Shown here in pieces: positions 35,301-47,818 of a stretch of DNA of 64,000 bases. This DNA is from Lutjanus erythropterus (Eukaryota > Chordata > Actinopteri > Lutjaniformes > Lutjanidae): the NCBI GenBank assembly GCA_020091685.1, contig CM034597.1:35829301-35893300 (forward strand), read 5' to 3'. The notes under the pieces were generated by a model. The model saw nothing but the letters and a program-made list of their open reading frames with translations. It was not told the DNA's origin and ran no database searches. Every line of letters starts with the position of its first letter. The first letter of the stretch is position 1. A program made the translations under genes and the position numbers.

Positions 35301-38300
35301 TGCAACCGAACAACATGCTGTTCCTGTAGAGAAGTGGGTAACTCATGACCACAGAGGCTGACAAAATTACAAACTCTTAAAACAATGTTACAGTCAGAAC
35401 ATTTTCTCTCTCTGTCTAGAATTTGAGTTACTGTGACATTTTAGTTTGTTTTCTTCCTCCAGGCTCTTGTCACATCGCTGGAAATATAATTTCCATTTTT
35501 GTGATACAAGTTGGAATGAGTATTAAATCTAACACTGCACACATAAGACAGTTTAACAACTCAGATGTTTGCCATTCCCTTTGCCATTTCATTCATTTTA
35601 ATGAGTTTTACTTTTGAGTCTGAGCCTGCAGACAATCTGGAGAAACACAACACCTATAAAAATTGTTTATGCACCTAAAACAATTGGTATTATTAGCAGA
35701 CAACTGTGGAAATTAGCTAGATTAACTTTTCTTAAGATGCTGCTGCATGCAAACGTTTTGATCGCACTGCAACATTTACCTAATCATTGATTGACTTTTT
35801 GGAGAAAGTTTCTTTTCTATACCTTATCTTTCATCCTGCCGATTTCACCTTGACAAAAAGGATCTAATCTTGGTTTTAGTCACTAAACCAGTGAGCTAAA
35901 ATAAGTCTGTGTGTGGAAGCTACTCACGCTTCGAAGATGATGAAAACTAAACTACTATTAAGAGCAGAGACGAGCAAAGACAATTTCAACAAAAAAAAGT
36001 TTGAAAACAGGGATTTGAGAACTGTTGTGACCAAGAGGGACTACGCTGCACCTTGTTGGCAGGCCAGCATGGTGCAGGTGAAACACAGGAAAACCTCTAA
36101 GAAGCAAACAGACAAATGCTGAATGAGCCTTTTTAAATCCAAGTCTTTAAAGGAATAGCTGGACAAAGACGTTCCCAGATAAGAACCTGTAGAAGTCTTC
36201 TCTGATCACACATTCTTACTTTCTGCCCGTCCTCCCCATGTTACCTGACTCTTCTGTGTGCTGGTGGGCTGCAGATGCCTGTAGAAAACCTTCTTCACCA
36301 CATCAGGAAAGAGACAAGTTATGACGATGATGATGATGGCGAACCAGGCTGAACCGCTGGACAGCAGCTGCACGAATACAAAGTACATGTCCTGGGTGTG
36401 GAGGAATGGCCTGGAGAAAGTGGAGGGGACACAATGGTTACATACTGCAGAAGAAAAGGGAGACAGCCATTTCATTGCTCTTTATCGGTGATGGAGAGCA
36501 TCAACAATTTGGTTAGTTGGAAAGTGACAGAAACATTTTGGCTGAATTAGCATCAGAACTGATGCTTTTAAGCTGGGGACACAACTGAACCATAAAAGAA
36601 AGCAGCCAGGCTCGGCCCCCTTCACTGTAAATTCAGGTCTGAATGTCAGCTGGAGTCTTGCTCTTTGAATTATTTTATTGTTCCCTGGAACCACAGAATT
36701 TAATAACCTGTGCAGATGTCCGACCACAAATATGAATTATGGTCCAATATCATCAGGATGGCTCCAACCAGCCTGTGAGTTGAGTGGACGGGGTAAAGCG
36801 GTTAAAACTGATCTGATCAATCCAGCAAACCACCAGAAAATCAAAGCTGATTCTAACAAAGCCTCAGCTGATTTATCTGCCAAGTGACAGGATTGGTGAA
36901 TCTGTAAATCAGCCTCTCTCATCCCAAGCCTCATCATCGGGCTGATAACAGGTTTTTACACCTCTCTTATTGTAGGTGAATCCTGTTCAGCGGGAATTTG
37001 GGGAAAAAGCACAAATGTTAATATTATCTAAAGTAAATAAGCGTTTCAACATATTTCAGTGGTCAACGTGAGTCCTCGTCTACCACAGTCTGCTGAGAAA
37101 GTATTTTCAGGGAGGCAGACAAAAATCTGTGAACACAATATATACAGAATAATATGCAGAATATGAAAACTGCTAACATTGATAACAGTCTTCTAATTTG
37201 TTTATCCTTCAGATGAGTCTGCAGTAGTCGTAGATATTTATTGGGTGATGGAGATGCGATACCCCGGTGGACACATTAATTTTTAATCTTTTCCAGAGTG
37301 ATGCTATGAAGGCTTGTCACCTTTGTCCACAACTCTTTGTCATACCAGCCACAAAGTCCATCTCCGTTCAAGCAGCACTTGAACACTGCTCCAAATTAAT
37401 CGCTGTTTATTTTAGTTTTAGTTTAATGAGACTGGAATAAAAGATATAAAGAAAAGTAAGCACCATAACTTTGTAACTGGCCTCCATAGTGCTTTCTACT
37501 GGTTAAACCTTAACCCTGTTTTCCAACACGTTTGTGACACTGAATGTGACACACCAAAAAAAACAAAAAATAAAAAACAAAAACAAAAAACAAAACAAAA
37601 ACAGGCTAACTCCTCTACTGTCAATGGGAAAGGAATCAATCGCCTAATTTTAGCAGGTTTACTCGCATATACAGTCCCACTCTATACCCTATACTAAATT
37701 TGCCATTATTAACTATTAATATAATTATATATTACTAGAATGAAAAAATGTGCTGATTTAATGCTTTAAATTTCACTTCATTTTTCTTTCTCAAGAGAGC
37801 CACATTGTTTAGGCACTGCGGCAACATATTCTCTCTGTGAACCTGCTGCATGGCCGCTGAGTATGTGTTTTGACAGTGTGGGAATTATTTAAGAGATTGA
37901 ACAGAGAGCTGGTGTAACACCATGGTAAGGCATATTCTGTGAAAATGTGAAAGCAGCGTCTTGTAAGAGCCTCTTCTTACCAGATGATGCCTCCGTAGAA
38001 GAGAGAGAAGATGAAGTAGAAGGCGATCGAACCCCACGTCACAAAATGGTTCATCCACGTCCAGAAATGAGTCTCTAAAGCAAGCTGTCATTACACACAC
38101 ACACACACACAGATACAGAGGAGGGGGAGGAAAATAAAGCCAGGTGTAAAACACCGAGATAGAGACAGGTAGGGCATCAATAAACTACATCAATCTGCCT
38201 CTGTTCTATCAAAAAAGACCTTGGCCCCAAACTGTGACAAATAATCTTCTGTTAATGGCCACTGACATCATCCTGATACTTCACAACAAACTGTTCTTCA

Positions 38301-41300
38301 TACTGGGACAGTGACAATACAAATGTGTTCCTGTGGATGTAAACATGCTACACAGCTCTCAGCTAATGCATCTTAAAGCTGCATTAAGTCATTTCTGGCC
38401 AGTAAAAGGCACAAAACAAATATACTGCTGATATATGTTCAGCTCATCAGTTTGTCATAGCAAACATGTCTGCAAACAACTGATTTTAGGTTGAATATTT
38501 CATTGCTGTTAATGTTTAATTGTGGTTGACTGACATCAGAGTATAATATCTGACTCTTAAACTTTCCCCACCAGCCACTCTTTTTTGGGGGGCTGATGTG
38601 GATGCTTGCCATTTTGTGCTGAACAACCAGCATACATTCAGTTTTTGGAAATCTCTGCTTCTATAAATACATTTGCTATATTAATATTACATTATTTAAG
38701 AAAAATACACATTTACAGCTGAATATAAGCAAGTGTGTTACTATATATAGCAACGCAAGATACATAAGAAATTATTGTACAAGTTAAAAAGTCATGAGAA
38801 ACAGACTGAATCACTGTACTGTCAAGCTAACAACGGCAGCCACTTCTGGGTCAACAACTGACAGCTGATCTGCATTACATAGATAGATGTGTTGTGTCTA
38901 CCCAACAGTGACATCTCACTGCTATTGGACTAACTGCCACTTTTGTGTAAACTCAAGCTTTCATTTTTTTGAGTCTATGGCCCAAAAGGTGAACTATATC
39001 TCCAACCTAACAATAATGAAAGTATTAAATATGCATTTTTTTAATGAAAGAGATGTAAACTTTGGAAAGAAGTTATTGTAAATACATATTATGATTGGTT
39101 CTATACATTAGACATTAATATATGTGTGATATAATAAAAATGATATTGTGAAATCTTGAAATATGGTCTTATACCCTTCTGAAAAAAGACCAAGCTCTTT
39201 TACTATGAGAGCAAAAGAATGGGTGTAATTTACCTTTAATGTGACGGTGATGACCATGACAGTGAAGACCAGCGTTCCAAATGTCCAGTTTCCAAACATC
39301 TGGAAAACAGACAGACAACTTTTACTAAAACTGTCAACAGTGTTGCATTACAATGATATAACAGAAAATAGTGTCTTTGTCTTCATGCACAGACTCAGTT
39401 ACCAGCAATATATCAATATGATAACATCATGTATGCAACTTAAGATACCTTACTACTCCTCTTTGACTCAGCACTATTAGCACTATGATATTTTGCTGGC
39501 ATTTCTTTGCAATAAATAATGGAGAAAATCTGGATAAAAGGGAGTCAGGACTGGCAAGACAAGGTGAGTGGTGCTGAGCTTGAGTTGTGAAACCGAACTT
39601 ATATGAGGTGTCGACCTCGGTTAACAAGTTGAGTGATATTATGGTGCCTATAATGAGGCCTTGCTCTCCAACTGTGAGACTACCGCCAGTAGCTCCTGCA
39701 CTTGCTATGAGAATCAATCTACTTATAGGTTGGGAGCTGTGGGGGGGGGATTGTTTTGTTGCCAGCTAATTCAGGACCCTGCTGGAGTCTGAACGCTGAA
39801 AACCAACAGTGTGAAGAAGACTAAGATGTACCCACAAAAGTACTAAGAGTTACAGACTAAGAGTTTCATACAAGTTTGAGCCTGTAAGCATCCACGTCGA
39901 GTTAAACAAAGCTTTGTTTTACAGAAATGTCTAATAATTACTTTGTGACTTTGTCTGAACTTGAGCACTCGTGATGCCTCAATAAATAAAGGCTGATCAT
40001 CAGCTTCCCCCTGTTCAAGTGGATCAATGAGCAAACAGTGGCCAGACACTGGCATATTATATAATTATAATAATGACTTATAAGGTGTCATTAAGCTGAG
40101 TGTTATCCGGAAATGACCAACCTGATATAAGACAACTGTTGATTTAAGCTCTGCTAAGATTTAGTTAGATACGACAGTCTGATGCTGTAACGTTCTGACT
40201 GAACTCCAGCAGCTTCACACTCAGTTATCAGTGGTAACTTTCATCAGTATCATTCAGCTTTTAACCACATTTGTTCATGTATCTTATTTTGCCTTAAATC
40301 TCACTGTGAAAGCCTTGGTTATTAATACACAGTTGTTTCAACTTTCGCATTAATTTAAATGACAAGAGTTAATTCATATTTATTGTCAACTAAAAAGAAT
40401 TAACACTGCTGCCAAAATAAAATACTTCAAATATAATACAATTACCATTCTCTGGGAGCTCAGACATTCTTACTGCTCTCCTTTTCTGATCCTTTCCCTT
40501 CTACGAAGGATGGGGAACCAGAGATTGTGATGCTTTTGTATGTTTGTACACTTTTTGGCATTTTCCTGTTTCTTGCATTATATGAGACCATGATCTATCT
40601 TTCTCCCAAAAGGGGACACTGCCTTGGCAACTGGGGCTTGATGACATAAATGTTAATTACTTATTGCCTTAATTACCTTTCAACCCACTAGTGATGGCAC
40701 TGGTGACAATTATGATGAACCCTACACTATGTTCAGATTTGACATAATCAAAGTATGAACTTGTTATTCTGATGAGTAATAAATATTTGCACTTATTGGT
40801 CTGTGAGACAAATCTACAGTATAAACTGCATAAAACGAGCATAAATGTGAAGCTTGTGTGCTTCATGTCCATATACATTTTCAGTCTGTAAGCATGTTTG
40901 AGATTATAAAATAAAAATTGGAATTAATGTTTTTCAACAGAGGGTTACTAATGCTGTATTCAAGCAAAATACAAACAACTGAGAAATCACCACTTAATTA
41001 ACTTCAAGAGAAAATGGAAGAATCAAAACTGATAACAGTTTGCCAGAATCATCAGGATTCAATGAGCCACAGCATGTTTTATAACTGCTGTCACACTGCT
41101 CATTGCAATGTTTGAAGGGACAGTTCAACCCCCAAAACAAAAATACATATTTTTCCTCTTACTTGTAGTGCTAGTTCATCCATCTACATTGTTTTGTTAT
41201 GAGTTGCTCAGTTTTGAAGATATTGGCTGTAGAGAAGTATGCCTTCTCTCGAATATAACAGGACCAGATGGCTCGGCTTGAGGTGCTTAAAGCACGAAAA

Positions 41301-44300
41301 AAAAAAGACAAGAAAAGAAAAGAAAAATTCAATCCCAGTGTTTCTTTTCTTTTCTTGCTCACATCAAGGTCTGTGGATTATCTTGAGTAACTGGGTCATA
41401 ATTTCTGACATTGCTGTTGGGTTTTTCAGATTTATTTCTTGGCACTTTGAACACCACAAGCACAAGCAGGTATCTAGTCCCACTGCTTTGGAGATAAGGC
41501 AGACCTCTCTACAGCTGTTATCTCCAAAGCTCAGCAGCTCACACCAAAACAATCCAGATGGATAAATAGCACTACAGGTATGAGGGAAAATGTGCTTTTC
41601 TGATTTTGGGGTGAACTGTCCCTTTAAAGAGGAAAGCAAATTTGTGTTTTGTGATTCAGCACAGTGCTGGATAGCACTCAAAATTAGGCAACATGTTAAT
41701 ATACCATAGAACATACGTTTTACATCATCATTAGCAAGATAAAAATATGCTGAGGAACCATCCTGATAGTTGTCTCATTAACCCCCCAAGGAGACATGCA
41801 CTCAACTGTAGAGCAGACTCTTACCAGCTGCCTGTTAGCTCGCAAGATCTGAAGACATGCACAGCGTGAAGGCAGAAGGAAAAAAGAGTAATCAACAAAA
41901 CAGAGAAGAAGAAGACAAGCGTGCGATAGGAGTGAGTTCTGAAATACCAAACTTCAAACAGACAAACTGACAGCAAAGATATGAAGCAGGAAACAGACTT
42001 GGTGAAGGACCAGAGACACAGAAGATATGACTGGAAGAACAGGTAAAGTTACTAGAACTTATTAATTATTAACACACGAATGACATACATGCTGGCACAG
42101 TCATAGAGAGACACACTGTGTCAAAAGCTTATTAAACAAAATGACAGGATGAGGAAAAGACAAGTAAGAGAAGAGCAGAATTTAGGGAACTGACTGAAAA
42201 AAGACCGACAGGCCCCTTCAATAACACATCATAATATGCACACACTGTTATTGTTGTCCTGCATTTCTTTTTAACCTATCATTCATTTCCTAAAAACATT
42301 TTCCTAATATGGTTTAGAAAATCCTCTCTGCAGGAAATTTCTTAGATCATACAGTGCATCATACATTACACACAGCCAAGAACACACCTGTCCATTGCCC
42401 ATAAGTGAGGTGTCTTCTCCCATCAGTATGTAGGAACCGAAGAAGAAGACAAAGGCGTGACAGAAGCCCAACAGAGTCCAGTACAAGAACGTCCGGAAAG
42501 ACAGCAGAGAGTTCTTGCTGATGTCCCTGTTGGATACAAAGAGTTTCTATTTATTTATTTATTTCTCGGTAGATCTGCTGCATCAAAGCACACTTTCATG
42601 TTTCACAGTGATGTAATAGCTGGAAGAGAAAATGCTGAGTAAATTCTGGACCAGCTAGTGTGCTGACGGCAACAAACTCAAACTTTATTTTGATCTTATT
42701 TTGATCGAGTTTATTGCTGATGCCTCTATATGACCTACATAAGTTAACAAGACCATCTGAAGAAGACTGGATATTTCTGTATTTATGTCTGCCACCAGGT
42801 CAGATTCTCCTTGAAATCAAATGAAGCAAGCTTGTGTTTACATTTTCCCCTATTAAGTTACAGTGAGTAGTATGTTAGCCAGTTAAAAAGAAACAGAGTG
42901 AGTGAGTGACTAGATAACACTTCTGGTGCTCAAAGTGCCAAATAATTAATCTGAAAAACCCAGCGGCAATGTCTCTTCCCAGAAATCAAATTCTTTGGCT
43001 CTTTGAGCACCACAAGTGTTATCTAGTCCCATTAGCTTTCTTGGTTAGTTTTACTCAATTCATGGATGCCTATGGGATCATGATTAAGTTATTTGATCAC
43101 AGACACTCAACAACTGAGTCAAGATAGCTTAATATTGCTGTTTTACATAACTTCAGGCTACACCAAACACAAACAAAGATCCGTTTTTTATTACTCTGGG
43201 ACAATGTGAAAAACAGTTAAATTCCCCGATACTGTATTTCTGAGCTACTTGTTTAACCATATCACACATATTTAGGCTCACGTGATCTAATTTTGATAAT
43301 TAATAGAATATTTTTTCACTTTTATTCAATGAGCCTCACATTAATAGGAAATCACAGGTAAGAGGAAAAAAAATTTAATTTAATTTTGGGTTGATCTGTC
43401 CCTTTAAAAGGACGTGTTTCCCTTGCAGCTGTCGTCTTAGTGCTTGCGCTTGGTAAGACTTGCTGGGTCTTTGTAAATAATACAGAGTACAGTCTAGACC
43501 TGCTCTGCAGGAAAAGTGCCCAGAAATAACTTCTATATACACTTGATGTTTCCATTTTTTTCATTATTGAATTTATGGCAAACATAAAGATTATTTAAAT
43601 ATACAAAAACTAACCAAAACTACAAACAGTTAATGTTCACCTATACAGTATGTAGTGTGCAGCTACAGATGACATGTAAACTTACCTGTACAGACCAGGT
43701 TTATTTTGCAGTATGTGTGGATGGACCAGCTGTTCAAACAGACTGTACACCAGGATGGGCAGCGAGGTGAAGCAGATGTTGTACAGTGTCAGATAAACAC
43801 TGTCGTACAGAGTCTGGGAGTGAGAGCGACAGCATTTCACTTAACACAAACCTGTTAGTTTAAATTGATTGATCTAACTCATCTAACCTGATGATTTGAG
43901 ACATATTACAGGATATAATGTAGCATAGCCTCGCTTTTTTATCTCTTCAGTGTATCCAGCCTAATATCTTACAAATAATATATAGGGCTGATATCATTTT
44001 GTCTGGGTCCAAAGTAATAACCTTAATAACAGACTAAAGCTTTAGAAACAGACTTAATGCTGACACTAGTTTGATAAATCATTTAACATGAGTTCTAAAG
44101 CTGTGTTGCATGAATATTTCAAGAGTTTAAATGCAAAATGTGAGACTGTTTAATGTTACAGCAGCTTTTAATGACTCAAAGTAAAAGTCCTGACTGAATC
44201 TAACTGAAGTTCCTGTTGAGCCTTTTAAAACTTAAAAAATGATATCGAATTAAATATGTAAAACCAAACTAGATATCAAACTGCCTAGTTGTCCTGAGAT

Positions 44301-44975
44301 GAGTTTAGGAAAGAAACCTTAAGTATAACTGTGAAAGCGTTGTACGAAATCAGTGTAGGACTGTGCAACATTAAAACCACAAACAAATCCACAGTGACAT
44401 ATGAGAGAATGGACAGAGATGGAGAGATAAAGAGACTTACTTGTTGTGAAAACAGACAGAAGAACTGGTATAAAAACTGGGGCGTGATAAAACACACATT
44501 CTAGAAAAGACAGAATGAAGGAAAGAAACATTAAAAACCTTGCAGTGAAAGGAGGCATGGCCGAACACAGTCTTATTAACGGCTGATGTCAAATCTAATT
44601 TCTGTCATTTAGCATGTAAAAAATACAAAACCTCAGAGTAAGTGTAGTGTATCACTGAAAACCAGCTCAGTTCCTAAAGACTTCTCTGCTAAAGGAATGC
44701 ATTTAAATTAAGAAATTAAGGTGAGATCGTATCCATGTAAGCTTGTGCAGGTAAAGCTTAAAAAAATATCCGTAATCATGGTGAAGTCTTACCTTGTAGA
44801 AAAAGTACTGTACAAGCGTTGCTATTCGAATGTAGTAGAAGTGACCGTGGACCAGCAGTAGTTTAGCCAGGAACTTAAACCTGGCAATTGCATAGTCACT
44901 GTTTCTCACGGCCTGACGACCCTCCTTCCCCATGATACCTGCAGACACACACACACACACACACCGACACACACC

Positions 44976-45046
<71 letters not shown>

Positions 45047-47075
45047 ATATTAATGGACGCTAGGGGTGGGAGAGAAAAAAATCAATTCTCCTAAGTATCA
45101 AGATTTTTTTTCATGACATCTGAATCAATGTTTGGATTGCTGACTCTATTTTTTTTTCTGTATATAAATAACTAGCACTTACTCTGTTAGCTCAATGCTA
45201 ACAAATAATGGGAATTCCTGTTCATGCGCTAATGGAAATTAGCATCATGGTTGTGGTAAAAGTATCTTATTAAATTATCCCATTTTACCTCACATGCTTA
45301 AGATAATAAGACACGTGCTCTTACTTTCAATCATGTACTTAATCTGCTCTGTAGAAACAAACTAACAGCTGCTGACTTCACTTAGCTAACTCAGTCTGTT
45401 ACCCAAACCTTTATTAATTTTGGCCTAACGTCTTATTTTATTAATTATTTTCTTACGGCATGAAAAGTTAAAAGTAGCACTTTACTTCAAAGGGTATTTT
45501 ATTTACTACTTTTTCATCTTTCACATCATAACAATGCGGCTGAAATAAAAATCAAAGATTTAGGGAAATACAAATTACGTTAAACAGTTCCTAGAACTGT
45601 AAGATTCACCCTTTTCTGATGGTCTAGTGTTAAAAAAAACAAACAAAAATCTCAAAATTTTTTTAATATTAAATCGTAATACATGTCGAATCAGGCCCAA
45701 GTATAGTGCTAGTATCAAATTGGGAGTTAAGTGTATTGTCCCTGTCCTGGAGGACAATTACAATTGTGCGTGCCGTGAATGTTTACCTATGCCCACGTGA
45801 GCTTCCTGTATCATACTGACATCATTGGCTCCATCCCCAATAGCGAGTGTGATGGGTTTCTCTGGGGAGGTTTTTAAAAGACGCACCACCTGGACAGAAC
45901 AAAATAACATCTGGTAACTTCTGTGAATTTAAGTACATTTTCTGAAGAATCATCATATGAATAGAACATAGGCAAACATGAATATAACAGTTTATATCAG
46001 ATACACACACGTTATTTTCATCAGTCAACAAGACACCACTGAAATGATGGTGGGACCAGAGGTTGCACTGACTCAATATTTTCCGTCATTGACTGAATTC
46101 TTTTCAACAATGAGGGAAAAATCTGAAGACCATCCATCCTTCTGACACATGAAAACACTGAGGGCGATCTACCATGAGTGGCTGTTTTGGCTGTAGCAAG
46201 TGAGAGATCATCTTAAGCCACAGAAAGATGTATAGAGAAATCTTCAGCCAAATAAGGCTAAATAGCCTTAGTAACGATTATTAAATTAATCACAAACTAT
46301 TCTGATAATCGATTAATTGTTTTGAATAATTTTAAAGAAAAAAAAAATCTAGATTCCAGCTTCTCAACTGTGAATAGCTTCTGGTTTCTTTATTCCTCTA
46401 TGAGAGTAAACTGAGTATCTTTGGGTTGTGGACAAAACACCATTTTCTGTTACTTTATGGACCAAACAACTAGTCCATTAATCAAGAAAATAATCAACAG
46501 ATTAATAGATAATGGAAATAATCGTTTGGTGCAGCCCTAAGGCTAAATAAGTCCTGCCTGCAGATTGCACAAAGGAGATGGAGAGAACCCGGCGCTGTTG
46601 GCAGAAGAGCTGTCGACTCCATCACTCTGAGCAGCACGCATGGGAACGAATTACAATATAATATAGTTCAATATATTTCTTGCATTATCCCTGAGTCTGA
46701 ATTTCTAAATTTGTCGCTCGTCACTTTTTAGAAATAATCGCTAAGAGGGTCTGACAAGCTGCTAAATCTAACACTACCAACTTGGTGGCACCGCTAAATT
46801 ATGATGTGGTTGATAAATGAGGTGAAAAAAAGAGGGATTGATACAGTGGAGGATGAAGGACAAGCAAGTGTCTAAAACTACGTTTATCAGCCAGCTGCAG
46901 CGCTTTGTGTTGTCAGCAGACCTCCACTGTTGACATGACTGCATGATCAGTTTCTCTGTTCTTCTTTTCTCTCTTTTTACAACTCTGTCCGCCACCATGA
47001 TGGACAGCAAGAAAATCCAACAAAACTTTTGGGTTGGACCATCCAAAAAGTCACTTTAAATATGAGGGTAATGTA

Positions 47076-47112
<37 letters not shown>

Positions 47113-47780
47113 CAGAGGACTGGTACCTTAGCTTTCTGCAGAGGGGCCATGCGGCAGCACAGCACAGCTGAACAGTTTTTACAAACTTCCATAAAGAGCT
47201 TCTCGTGTTCCCTCAGCGCTAAAGACAGACTGGCCCCGTCCACGACTAACCCATGCTGTATGACATGGTCCTCCTTTATTCTGGAAGGAAAATGGAGAGA
47301 AAGAGTTTGAAAAGGACAGAAATGAGAAGAGACAGATAATAAGAGGAATGGAAATTACTACCATCTAATGCCTTATCAGATTTTATTGTTACTTCACTCA
47401 TCAATGTATTATTTTCTGACATAAATGTTTTATTTAATTTGCACTTGTTAGAGATACATCCTGCTTTTGTAGTGTGAGTCTGTGTTTTGAGGATTCATCA
47501 CTTAGGAGCACTTTTAAACTGTGACAGCCTCATTTTTTGTTGGTGCAAATTATGTCGTAGCGCCTTAATACATACAAACATCAATCACTATAGCAACAGC
47601 TCTTCTTCTGCCCACAGCCTTTATGAAAGGAACCAAAGCATTTAACTGATGAAGTCAGCCTGTTCAGATTTTTATGCTGCATCTGAAACAGCAGCACTTT
47701 GAGCCTGGTGACTTCTGAATTTTCTTGCAGAAATTTGATTTGCAGAAACTTCTTCCCATAATCTTCCCATAAACTATATG

Positions 47781-47818
<38 letters not shown>

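Larger units (their letters stand above)
24376..36244 (-). other. atp11b intron between TM10 exon and cysteine-rich tail exon
   Basis: The largest intron in the window, about 11.9 kb. Contains candidate alternative terminal exons (34817-34906, 28280-28420), an inverted-repeat element (24785-25162), a Tc1-like relic (26913-27779), element E and A copies (30581-31590, 33201-33345) and an L2-type LINE 3' fragment (33859-34458). The segment 31900-32700 is GC-richer and has CCAAT-type words near 32570, but no assignable function. Nothing else recognised. Confidence 0.75.
44939..45786 (-). other. atp11b intron
   Basis: Almost entirely repeat: the (CA)n tract and the inverted-repeat element at 45061-45746. 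Confidence 0.75.
45890..47126 (-). other. atp11b intron
   Basis: About 1.2 kb with an element A copy (46262-46540) and, just inside the donor end, the (GT)n tract at 47079-47111. Confidence 0.75.

Noticed and set aside
44703-45044. Open frame with a long Cys-Val repeat
   Set aside because: It is the translated (CA)n tract running into the true atp11b exon; the repeat part is not coding.
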